Part shown: in pieces, positions 22,746 to 33,554 of the stretch | How the letters are laid out: every line of letters starts with the position of its first letter | Position numbering within the stretch: the stretch's first letter is position 1 | NCBI RefSeq assembly: GCF_000149955.1 | Contig: NC_030989.1 | Coordinates: 3,918,402 to 3,982,401, forward strand | Source: Fusarium oxysporum f. sp. lycopersici 4287 | Lineage: Eukaryota > Ascomycota > Sordariomycetes > Hypocreales > Nectriaceae | DNA length: 64,000 bases | Direction: 5' to 3' | Translations under genes and position numbers: made by a program | The notes under the pieces: model-generated | The model's input: the letters and a program-made list of their open reading frames with translations, nothing else | What the model was told of the DNA's origin: nothing | Databases searched by the model: none

Positions 22746-25315
22746 GCTGTGTGTGAGGGTGGGTGTAAGAGGGTTCAAGAAGGGAAATAAAGATAAGAAT
22801 AAAAGAGACTCTTTGGTAGATAGATAGATATCAAAATGGATGCCTCCCTGAGTACGGTTTCAAGATGGAAGGCTAGTCTATACCGAGGGTGTGTTGAGTT
22901 ATAAGTGAGTGGTATCAGTAGTGTATCAGAAGAGTGTCCCCTCCATGAAAGGAAACTTGATCGGTGATGGACAGATTCGGCGAGACTCGTGCTAAACACG
23001 CGAGACATAAAATACCCGGAGCGAATCAGAGACGGTGTTTCTTGCAGTCTTTACCGTAGCCGTTTCTTATGCAGATAATATGTGAGATATAGAGAGAAAA
23101 GAGGGTGGTAGTGGTGGTACAGAGGCAGAGCCAAGACGAAAGCCGTACGGGACAACATTCCTTTTGACAACTGGCTCAATGTTATTGATCTTTGAGTGGA
23201 CGATGACATTTATGTTCCGTCTTTGAGAGAAGGTCTGAACATCGTTGGTCTGTGTTGTTCTGAGACAGACTTGTTCAAAGAGCCGCTCTCGGGATGTGGC
23301 ATTTCCGAGTGTTAGTCTGACGTTGGGTATCAGACTATCAGTAGCGTGAGATGTTTCTATCTAGTCTATGGCCCTTGAATACAAGATTGTCTCTAATAAA
23401 TTGGAGACTTCGCTCATGTGGATGGAATTTGACCGTCCGTCTTTTCCGATCATCGTTGTTGATGAATGGAATGAGATGGGCGAGTGAGTTGAAGATCTTC
23501 ACTCAGTCCGAGTGGTGGGTTTGTTACCATGTTTACCATGTATGGAAAATGGCCAGTCTCTTGTCTCTGAGTCTCTCATTTATTCTCATTGATGAGGTTA
23601 CCATCTTAGATGAGGTGGTTTACTTGCAGTACAGTACAGCTCATCGCACAGCTTTGGTGATGGTCATTACATGGCCGTGCTGCGTGTGATAGTTTAGTGA
23701 GCCCGTGACTAGGAATGGCCCTAGTTTCTCGGATGTCGGGACTTCCACTCGCTAGCGTCGCTGACCAGCAGCGGAAACTCCAAGTTCCGTCTGGTCCTTG
23801 CGCTTCTGGGATATTTCGATCTGCCCTACAGCCAACGGCAGTTGTCGATTTCCATCTGAGACCATCTGCATCTGACACTCGGTCGCAATTTTATTTTTCT
23901 CTGTATCACAATATCCCTGATAAAAATAACGGACTGAGATTTCGGATCTGGATCTGGCTTCAGCGCAAACCCAAGTCTCAGATGAGATGCCCTTCAAATT
24001 CGCTTCGCTTCAGCTCGACACGCAGACGAGGCAGCTTTGGGGTAACAGATGTTACATATCTGTTACCGACTTGTTTGATAGGGCAATAAGCACTATCCAG
24101 TTATCAACTCCACGCATCAGATGCTGTTTCTTTCAATGTCTCATTCAAATCTGAAGAATATTTCTCAAACATGTCTGAGGGTACGGTATCATCAAACTAA
24201 TTATTTGTATTTTTCCTTGATTTATGTTAACTCAATTCATGCCCACCCTCAGGTCTCAAAGACCTTAGGCACTCAACTTGGCCAACAAAACCTTACCTGC
24301 TCATGAAACCTCGAATATTTATAAAGTCTTAGCCCAGGCCTTTTTCGCAATGTCGATGTGACGGGCAAAAGTTTGTCTCAATTGCCGACCATTGCCACTC
24401 AGGTTTATCCTTTACAATGGAAACGCATGGGAGCTTCAATATGGACTATGGAGCACGACTTCATACTCCTATGGAACAACCTTTCCTGGTTTTCCTTTGC
24501 TCACTCAGCTTATCAGCCCGCGGGCTCAGATCTGCGTTTTCGAGTATTTCGCAAATGAAAAATTTTCACTCATGTCGTCAGTCAGAGTCAGCCTCGTCGA
24601 GTCCATGTCAGCATCTTTCAAGCGATAGATCAGATCCAGTTGCACGGCTTGCACGGCTTGCACCTCGATTCCTGCTACGCAAGGTCCCTTTACCATATCG
24701 AGCGGGATACATGGTTACACAAGCCGTATCTATTTGATAATGAATAGTTCGCCCGTCCACTATAGATGTCTCTGCGATCCGCTCCGCTCCTCCTCTTCCG
24801 TGCCGTCCCCCCACACTGTTCCTGTTTCTTTATGCACTTCAGAAGCAGGCAGTGCTCAATAACCAATCATGACAAGCAATGCTTACCCCAGACGCCCGTT
24901 GTTGAAAGGTTTTCACATCATTCTTCGGGGACCCTGGCCCTGGGGATATTTTCCGTCTTCTCTTTGGCTGATCCGGGTTTATCTATCGTATGCGTCTGCC
25001 TTGCCAGCAATCAACTCATTTCGAACGAGGCACCCGCAGCCACGTTGATGATAGTAAAGCCAACCGGGCGGTATTCAGCTCATATGCGAATATGATCGAC
25101 GTCAGAACGAGGGAGCCAACTGCAGAATGGGAAAATTTTTCACTGTCATTGAGGGGGTTGTGAGATATGGGGGTGGTTGTTGTTCGTGTACTTGCCAAGC
25201 TCTCTTGATTTATATATCAGACATCGTTTCCGCGTGCCCTCAGCCGACATTATAATACATCAACATCTCTCAAACTCAATGGTTCCTGGCATGCCCCCAT
25301 TCCGTGCACTTCAAA
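22746..25315. other. Divergent intergenic region (2.6 kb)
   Basis: Promoter space for the P450 (-) and the caspase-fold gene (+). A TATATA box is at about 25210, roughly 105 nt before the caspase-fold ATG. A short tgcacggct tandem (two full units plus a partial) lies near 24640-24662. No supported gene. Confidence 0.5.
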
Positions 25316-27790
25316 ATGGCAGACTTTCAAGGACTCGGGGCCAAGTTTGACGGCTTCCAGAGCTCGACAAGTGGTAGCTCATCAAGTCCATTTGTAGTGA
25401 GTGTTACTCCTATGATATACTCAAGGCTATCTCTGACTTCGAGAAGCAGGCTTCTGATACATCTTCACATACGTCCATATCTCTCGCTTCCAATGGCTGC
25501 TTGCCACCTCTTTCTACTCATGATACAACAAAGTCGCAGCATCACATGAACAACTTCCAGCAATTTGTCGACGATCTTCAATCGGTGCTTCCATCTGCAT
25601 TACGTGCTTATATGGATGCTAATGGTCTTTAGGCTGCCAAGCGAGCGTTCCCTAACTCTGCGTACTCTCGATACAGCGAAGTTCAAGTACTCCTGATAAG
25701 ATGGGAAGAAGACGAGCTCGAAGTTGAATGGGAGCTCAGCGAGCTACAAAGGGTCTTCCACCGTTTATACGGCTTCACAACAGACAAGTTCCTCATTCCA
25801 ACCCAAAACTCTCATCGCAAGCTCAATCACAAAGTATTGAGCTTTGTGGAGGAACATGAGAATGAAGATACCCTTCTTATCGTCTACTACGGCGGACATG
25901 GGGTCATCAACAAAGCCAGACAATCAACTTGGTCTTGGTATGAGCAGTGTTCTCCCCATCTAACTCAAGCTGACTCGGCGTCTCGATAGTAAGGGTGACA
26001 AAAGCTACGCGACTGTGGAATGGTCTGCTATCCAGACTCTTTTTGAAATGGTCAAATGCGATGTTCTTCTTCTCCTCGACTGCTGTGCTGGTGCAAGTGC
26101 CGCTCCTCTGACTGAAAGGCCGACAAACATCAAAGAGACCATCGCGGCCTGTGGGTTTGAGACATGGACACCTCGTCCAGGCGCACAATCATTCACCCAT
26201 ACACTGATCGAGGTCTTGAAGGAGTGGGCCTCACAGCTCCCTTTCTCGGCCGCGATGCTACATAGCGAGATATTGACTCGACTCAAACACGCTCAGCCTG
26301 ATCGGTCTTCACAAGGAAGGTTGATCGAGTCAAGGAAGACGCCTGCTTACATTCTCTCAACATCTGATCCACATGCTGCTTCCATCACCTTGGGCAGAAT
26401 GCTTGAAGAAGAGTCTAGCTCGGTGTCGTCATCTCGGGCAATACCTGAGTCAGATCTCGGGAGTCTCTCGGAGAGAGTGCAGTCAGATAGTTATATCTCG
26501 GCTGAAGACCGTATCCAGGCCTTGTTGGCTGTAGGTGCAAAAGGACAACGAGCGGCCCCGCATGTTCTTCTCACAATCGCACTGGAAGAAGAACAAGTCT
26601 TCGATGCAGCGAGTTGCGCTCGATGGCTAAAGCAGTTTCCACTCTTAGCAACTCATGTAAGTGTGGAGTCTGTCTACCACAGTTATTCAACCCTGCTCCT
26701 ACTTTCTGTGCCGGTCGTTCTTTGGGATTTACTACCAGAACATCCGGCGACTCAGTTTGTGGGCTACGTCAAGTCCCGTAACCTCTTGTCGGTAGATATG
26801 GCAAAGGATGGAGCGGCTACGCCAATCCCCATTGCCAGACAAGTGACGGATGACAAGCCTGGCGATTCCTTTGATTGCGCTTCTCCGCTAAGATCAGTAT
26901 CAGGCCTCAGTAGCTTAGATTCTGGATACGATTCCTGTCTCTCACGACCTGCGAGCTTAGGTGTGGCATTGAGGCATAATCGACTACCCATGGATGGGAC
27001 AATGGGCTCCGTGGCTAGCCAGGCACTAGCGAGCAAGAGAAGAAACAAGTTGTCATCAGCAGAGCTTCTGGGTCCAGACCGGCCAACTTCTACGCCAGTC
27101 AACACGCGTTTCAATCCCAAACAGGGGTCGAGTTTGAAGAGCCGCAGATCAAAACGTCTGGTCGTGTCAGTTGGCGAAGCGGAGCTGAACAACGACAAAA
27201 TCGGCCACACTTGTGTTCTCTGGTATGGATATGATGTTCAGCAAAGCCAACCTACCAAGAGAACAACACCAAAACCAATATGGTAAGTAAGATGTCATGT
27301 CGACCAGGTTCGGTGGATATGGCTCTCCATCTATGTGTTGTCATTTCTGCTGGCGCAAGTTGAAATCTATACTACGACCCATACTTTCACTGAGGTTTTA
27401 GTGTGAAATTGTCGCTGAGATTGGTCTAGGAACGAGGACTTTCGGTTTGAAGTACATGATTCGCCGATGTACTACCATTTGAGGGTTTCTGTGTGGGGAG
27501 CGCAGATGCTTGAGCTTATTGGCGAGCTGCATGTTGATCTCTGTGAGCTTGTATTAAGGGGACAGCTACCAGAGCTTAGAACATGGCAAAGCCTGAGTTG
27601 CAATGGCGCGGTGGTCGGGAGAATTCGAATTAAGTTGGCATGCATGGATGCCAACGACTACGAGGAACAACAAACCGCGGCAACCAAGGTTTCGGCAGCG
27701 AAACGGCAACAACAGCGGCAGAAGTTGGAGCGACAACAGAGTGATGACGGGCAAGCTCGGGTTCACCAGATGGACTTCCAGGTTTGGTAA
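25316..27790 (+). CDS. Caspase-fold (peptidase C14) protein with C2-like tail
   Basis: Exons 25316-25396, 25450-25937 (carrying an in-frame TAG at 25630-25632), 25990-27282 and 27430-27790. If 25585-25632 is a 48-nt intron the product is 724 aa; otherwise the TAG interrupts a 740-codon frame. The caspase core shows SEVQVLLIRWEEDELEV, LLIVYYGGHG (catalytic His, ~161) and DVLLLLDCCAGA (catalytic Cys, ~206), the pattern of fungal metacaspase-like proteins. After a Ser-rich linker, residues ~590-700 (CVLWYGYDV, KPIWNEDFRFEV, LIGELHVDL, VGRIRIKL) look like a C2 domain. Such proteins are thought to act in stress or cell-death signalling; protease activity is unproven. Other splice junctions have GTGAGT, GTATGA and GTAAGT donors. 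Confidence 0.75.
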
Positions 27791-30700
27791 AGGAGCATTG
27801 GCCTCGGTATCAGGAGAAGTCAGGGAACGGCGAGTCGGGTCGGTTTGTTTGAATCCGGTAAACTTTTGACGAGGATCATAGCAAGCATGGCATGGCACTC
27901 ATCCTGCAGGTAAGTATATTACTCGTGCTGAGTACATTCAAAAGGGAGTGAGGAAGACAGCGGAGACCACTGAAGCGATCGAATGTGACAAGAGAAACCC
28001 CTGTCTAGTGACGGGGACGGTACTTGGTAGTCTCCCCACGCAAGGTAAAATTCCAATTCTTTTCCATCTTATCAGATCGTGGCTTGCCGTCCGACTCTGA
28101 CCCATCGAGCTGGGTCAGGGCTGAAGATGGCGTCTTATTTTCCACAGTGGGACAAGTCCCAACGCCAACAAAATTCAAGAAAAGCAATTTCATTTCCATC
28201 CCCTGATCGAACAAGTTTTTAGAACAACGTGATATCAGGTTTTGTCGGTGAAAGGGAGCCTATCCCTGAAGATGCTGCCATGGCTGAGAATATGGAATCA
28301 AAGGGAGGTCAATGTTGGCACAGACCAGCTCACTCAGCAGGGAGTAGGGTTGTCTGACTGTGTCCTCTGTGTGCTATACACGTGAATGCCACAAGGTTTT
28401 GATATGCAGCATGAGATGGATGCGTCAAAGAGCCAGCGAAGCAACCCAACAACAATAGGGGGTGGGTACGTTGGGCATTATCATCAGAGTGCATCCCGTA
28501 TAATTAAGGAATGGCCAAGCTGTTCTGTTCTATTCTGCTCGACTAGTTCCGAGATCGGTGAGCTTATTCGTGTACAGTATTCGTAATTAGCATGTCGCAT
28601 CTCATCATCTGAAGAGATTAGATGGGATTGATAAACCCCCCAATCAATCTGATAACTTTTTCGCATGGTCAAGGCTGAGAGCCATGGCTGGTTGGGACGA
28701 TCCGATTGGTCAAGCCAAGCCACTTGGAATAATGGGAAAATGAGGAAAGGGTGTCCGGAACCGGGATGTCCTGGCAACAATGGAAGCCACAAAAACTTGG
28801 TTTTTGTGACAAGAATTAATTTCACTGATTTTAAGCTCGAGGCACGAGAAGCCGAGGAAAGTCACGGGTCAGTAAATGTTGGTGTTGGCGTGTCAATTGA
28901 GTTGGAGAATGGGTCAAATGAGGCATGTGACTCCTTGGGGCCCTTTCCAAGACGCACCCCCATCTCACTACTGACACTGCCTGCACTGGAGACTGGTTAC
29001 ACCACGACTCCCGATAGAATGAGCCGGGGAAGAGGAATGATTTACCGCAGAAATCTCGCACTGCCGCTTGGTCACGATCTGTACGATTGTGGGGAGGCTG
29101 AGGCAGTCACAGCTCATCAATTACTATACACTTTACCCATCTTGGAACAACTGCATCTGCATCTACACATCGGCTCAGATTTCGGAATCAAAGATGGGGG
29201 GAACTTGGAAACTGAACGAATCAATAATGCGGGGAGAACGAGGGGAAATTGTTTGACAAACACCCTTCTTCAAGCAACGAATAGGTACTAACTAATCTGA
29301 TAACGGGCTGAACGATAACGACGGAGAAAGAGATAGCGTCTGCGGGCGCCGCCGTTATCCAAGACGAACGAAAAGAAGGCATCCCAACCTTTCCTTTTCC
29401 TCGGGACGCCCCACGGAAACGCTCGGTTCGGCCGTCGGACGAGTTCCGCCAAGAGGCTTCAGAATTCGACTGTGGACCGGATACTGATGGGTGAGAGGAA
29501 GTCATTGCATTGAACCGGCAAGTAAACAATGATCTGATTTTTTTGTTTCTTTTTACTCAGTTTGTCCATTGAGGTAATCCTCGGTCAATAAATCATCGTA
29601 ATCGTACCTGTCTGCTGTATATTATATTCGGTTGTTGGGGGACATAGACGGAACTGACAGGCCACAATTGCGGGAATAGACGGCGTCTCTCTATTCTGGT
29701 GGCCTGACCCGAAAGCTGGAGCCGTTGGCTTATTGACTCGGCTACATTAACGCCTGCCGTGAGTGGTCGGTTCAAGGTCCCGACCCTTGATCAGACAGAG
29801 CCTCATGAATAGTGAAATCCTGACCGCTGAGTATTGAGCCATTGATTGATGAACCGAGAAGATCCGCTTGTTGAGTAGCTCGTATGATCTACATGAATGT
29901 GCCGTTCAGGTTCCTGAACTGTAATTTCCGGTTCTGTATAATCTAATTATGAGGCGTGGGAGTAGCCTGTCAATACCCAACAACAAACAAAGATTGAGGG
30001 GAAGTTGATCTCTCACTGTGAGAGGCTGTGTGCAGTGAGTTGTGGTGTCGGCCAAGCCGATTCAGTGTTGCTGTATGCAAGTTATCTTACCCTAAACCAA
30101 AGTTTCAATTTTTCTAGATATTCTAGCTTTCTGGCGAGGCCTATGATTGGCTCAGTTGCCAGATTATCAGATCATTAGTGATTATTTGTCTTCACCAAGT
30201 CTTCCATAATACTTCATAAGTGTTAGACACAACAACAGAAAACAATTGATGCTGTTCGATCGGATCTTGGGATTGGGGGCATAACGTAAGAATTGGGGAA
30301 TGTCAAGAATATGCACAAAATACGGCTATTCGCTACAAATGCTTGATGTGTCAAGGCAAAGAATCGACAATCAAGTGGCTGATTGATAAAGGTGGCTCCC
30401 AATCAAACGAACCAATCAAAGAAAAGACCTGTGCAAGCCGGCCAGCGTTGCACAAACCGGTCACTGGATCGGCAAGCATTAGATCATAGCCCGTCATGGA
30501 AAAGAAGCAGAGGGAACTGTTTCGCCGACTATCGATACAAGATAACAAAGACTGCATAATCGAGTGGATGATTGTTTTAATCCGGAGAAAGGATTCCCGT
30601 AGGTACCTTTTAGGATAGGAGAAACAATATTTGAAGATGCTGAGCCCACGTGCATGTGATTCGATTACACCAGCCCAGGCCTGCTGAGACAAGCAAAAGC

Positions 30701-31081
30701 ACTGACTGACTGATTTATTAACTAACGGTGATTGATTGATAACGAAATTGCGACAAGGGAATGCTCCTGTTTCGGACTTCCTTTGTTTCTTTGTTAGCAT
30801 TGGCCAGAACAATGGATGACTCTCAAGCCCCCTTTTTCATCATCATCATCTCAAAGCAATTACTATGCATTTCTTTAATCTATCTTGTGGCCTGTTGTTG
30901 TAAGGAGAGTTGCTAGGGGCCTGGACCGGGATCGTTCGAATTCGGGTTTTACGATGGGCTGGGGAAGAGAATAAGATGCCTGTCGCTGGTGACCCGACTG
31001 CCAGGTGATTGGGTTACAAGGGATCCAATTATCGCGTGTACCTGAGGAAACACAATGCAGAGTTGATATGTAATTTGAAGC

Positions 31082-31114
31082 ATTTAGTGAAGATTTAGTG
31101 AAGATTTAGTGAAG
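31082..31114 (+). repeat. 11-bp tandem repeat, three copies
   Basis: Three perfect head-to-tail copies of atttagtgaag at 31082-31092, 31093-31103 and 31104-31114, followed by a partial copy. Confidence 0.9.
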
Positions 31115-31544
31115 ATTTTATAATGCATTGCTCATCAATTGAATATTACAGTATCAAATGTCAGATGGCCCCAATAGGTACCTAGCGATAGTGAACGTCC
31201 GGGACTGACTACAGCGCAGTAGTCTAGGGCCACACCCCCCTTTGCCCGGTCTGATAGCCCCACGGTGGATATCCCCAACCCGCATCGGGGGCGCTTTGTG
31301 TTCAGTTCAGTTCAGGTTACCTGGATTTTTTAAAACCTCCCGCTGTCGGCCACTACTTACTATTTGAGTCTTTTGCCCCCTCCAGCTTTCCTCAGCTTCT
31401 TCCCTTCACCACACCAGCAAAGCTTCTTCATTCCAGCAGTATCTTATCAATCAATTCTGCTTCAACTGGAAGTCTACTAATCCTACAATCTATACCCTAT
31501 TCGCCTCTAGACGACAGCACTCGCATCCCTGTTCCTGGACCGTC

Positions 31545-31562
31545 ATGCTCTTTGCGTCCTGA
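31545..31562 (+). CDS. Upstream ORF (MLFAS)
   Basis: ATG CTC TTT GCG TCC TGA lies in the likely 5' leader 141 nt before the reductase ATG. It is the only ATG between 31545 and 31704, so scanning ribosomes would meet it first if transcription starts upstream. Whether the transcript includes it is unknown. Confidence 0.35.
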   Translation: MLFAS

Positions 31563-31703
31563 CGTCGCTTCAAACCATATCATACCACACAACTCACCGC
31601 ACAAACCGTCACGATTTACTCGCTGCGAAGAGCAATTCAACAACACCTACACCCAACTCTACACAACTTTCGGCGGGTGGCTCAAACACAATTTTGGCCC
31701 ATC

Positions 31704-33554
31704 ATGACTGCTCCTGCCATTCGAATTGACGGCATCGTCAACCCCGCCGCTCCACCTCATCCCGAACTGATCATGGCTGAGGGTGCCCCTTCAATTGCGC
31801 CCTCATTGACTTACTCGGACGATTCAGACTCACAAGAAGATGAGCCCGTCATCCCTCTCGAGCGCCGCCGTCGCGCATCTACACGTCTGATTGCCCAGAA
31901 TGCCAGGGACATTCAGCGAATCACCGGTGAGACACCAGCTGAATATATGGATCGCTGCTGTGGTGGTGCTTGCTGCATGGGTGACCGAAATAATGTCGAG
32001 TATGAGCAAGTTACTCTACCCGACAACGATGCTTTCAAGTCTCTGGGTCTAAGACTTGAAAACATTCCCGCCAACTTGACCGGCATCATCGATATGCCTG
32101 AGCAAACTGTGTCTTTCACCTCAATTCCTCGACCGACTTCCTCACCATCCGACTCTGCCATCTCTCTCGGCTACGACTCTGAGTCTTCGCCGATAGCCAC
32201 TCCTCCCAAGAACAACTACCTCGTTCCTGGACCTGGATATGAGGGTGTTGACACCTCAATTCAACCCCCTCGCTTTGTTCAGCCTCACCCTCCCCACAAT
32301 GTCTACCCAGCCAGGATCCACAACACTCGTGAGCTCACCAAGCCTGGCGCCGAGAAGAGAACCTTCCACTTTGATCTCGATATTACCGACTACCCCCCTG
32401 AGGAGGTTTTTGACTTCAAGGTTGGTGGTGCCATTGGTGTCATGGCTCCCAACGATGAGATCTCGGTCGATGAGATTCTGGATGCTCTCATGATCCCACG
32501 CTTCCAGCGTGATAAGCCTGTCCTCATGAAGACCACCAAGGGCCGCTGGCCTACTGTGTGGGGTGATGACAAGCCTCGTGAGCTCGTTACCACGCGTCGC
32601 GAGCTCCTCACTTGGACCACCGACATTCAGTCTTATGCCCCAACCAAGGAGCTCCTCCGTGTCATTGCCGAGCACGCCACTGCCCCTAACGAGAAGAAGA
32701 TTCTCATGTATCTCTGCTCCAACGAGGGTGCTAGCATTTTCTCCGACTTCCGCGGTGGCCCCCACGTCACTCTCTCACAGATCCTCAACGCGTTCCCCAG
32801 CTCTCATCCTCCCATGGACCAGCTCCTGTCCGTCCAAGCTCAGCTGATGCCACGATTCTACTCTCTCTCCAACGACCCTACGGAATCTTATACTCTCCGC
32901 GAACATGCTCAGCGACGCTTGATCGAGATTGCCGTCACAGTCCACGACTCTATGGATTGGCGACGTGGCTGCCGCGCTGGCGTTGGCTCTGGATTCTTTG
33001 AGCGACAGGCTCACAAGTTCATGAGAGCTCAAGCTGCCGGTGAACGTGCCCCTCAGATCTTCATTCCCATGTTCAAAGGTCTGATGGCCAACCCTCTGGC
33101 TAAACAATTCAACTCGGATGGTCCTATGCTCCTGATTGGCGCTGGTGTCGGTATTGCTCCTTTCCGTGGCTTCGTCCAGCGTCGCCTCAAGCAGGCCAAC
33201 TGTGCCAATAAGGTCTGGGTCCTCCAAGGTATCCGAGACTCGCTTGTAGATGAGATCTACAGTGGTGAGTGGGGTGTTCATGAGGAGGAAGTGAAGCGTG
33301 TTGTCCAGAGCCGAGTGGGTACCGGCAAGTATGTTCAGGAAGAGGTTATAAATCAGTCTGATCTGGTCTGGTACATCATCAACTCTCTGGATGGCCGTAT
33401 CTTTGTGTGCGGAAGTAGCAAGGGCATGGGCGAGGGTGTCGAGGAGGCTTTGTGTGATGTCGCCATGGAGAAGGGCAACCTCGAGCGCGAAGAGGCCCGT
33501 AACTTCTGGAAGCTCAAGAAGGAAGAGGGCAAGTACATCTCCGAGACATGGTAG
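31704..33554 (+). CDS. FAD/NADPH reductase, CPR-type module without flavodoxin domain
   Basis: Intronless 616-aa protein. The C-terminal ~450 residues match the FAD-binding_1 plus NAD-binding_1 module of cytochrome P450 reductase and sulfite reductase: the connecting region, RFYSLSND (FAD), CRAGVGSGFF, LLIGAGVGIAPFRGFVQRR (NADPH pyrophosphate), and VCGSSKGMGEGVEEAL. The usual N-terminal FMN flavodoxin domain is absent; instead there is a disordered ~210-residue segment that includes MDRCCGGACCMGD, a CC-x3-CC cluster at ~87-93. The terminal aromatic Trp (SETW) matches the residue stacking on the flavin in CPRs. It could pass electrons from NADPH to a separate partner. Start at 31704 is the first ATG of the frame. 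Function not known. Confidence 0.8.
   Translation: MTAPAIRIDGIVNPAAPPHPELIMAEGAPSIAPSLTYSDDSDSQEDEPVIPLERRRRASTRLIAQNARDIQRITGETPAEYMDRCCGGACCMGDRNNVEYEQVTLPDNDAFKSLGLRLENIPANLTGIIDMPEQTVSFTSIPRPTSSPSDSAISLGYDSESSPIATPPKNNYLVPGPGYEGVDTSIQPPRFVQPHPPHNVYPARIHNTRELTKPGAEKRTFHFDLDITDYPPEEVFDFKVGGAIGVMAPNDEISVDEILDALMIPRFQRDKPVLMKTTKGRWPTVWGDDKPRELVTTRRELLTWTTDIQSYAPTKELLRVIAEHATAPNEKKILMYLCSNEGASIFSDFRGGPHVTLSQILNAFPSSHPPMDQLLSVQAQLMPRFYSLSNDPTESYTLREHAQRRLIEIAVTVHDSMDWRRGCRAGVGSGFFERQAHKFMRAQAAGERAPQIFIPMFKGLMANPLAKQFNSDGPMLLIGAGVGIAPFRGFVQRRLKQANCANKVWVLQGIRDSLVDEIYSGEWGVHEEEVKRVVQSRVGTGKYVQEEVINQSDLVWYIINSLDGRIFVCGSSKGMGEGVEEALCDVAMEKGNLEREEARNFWKLKKEEGKYISETW

Larger units (their letters stand above)
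27791..31703. other. Large intergenic region (3.9 kb)
   Basis: No supported gene on either strand. It contains an 11-bp tandem repeat (31082-31114), a C/T-rich 5' leader after about 31370, and a six-codon uORF at 31545-31562 ahead of the reductase. Long non-coding transcripts cannot be excluded. Confidence 0.5.

Noticed and set aside
24640..24662. tgcacggct short tandem
   Set aside because: Two full units plus a partial; too short to mean more than slippage.
28665..29291. 208-codon ORF in the large intergenic region
   Set aside because: No domain, mixed composition typical of random ORFs, no codon bias like neighbours and no supporting splice or promoter signal.
30351..30812. 153-codon minus-strand ORF
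   Set aside because: Random-looking sequence with no domain or codon bias.
30925..30955. tRNA-like B-box (cgttcgaattc)
   Set aside because: No T-stem or acceptor stem pairing.
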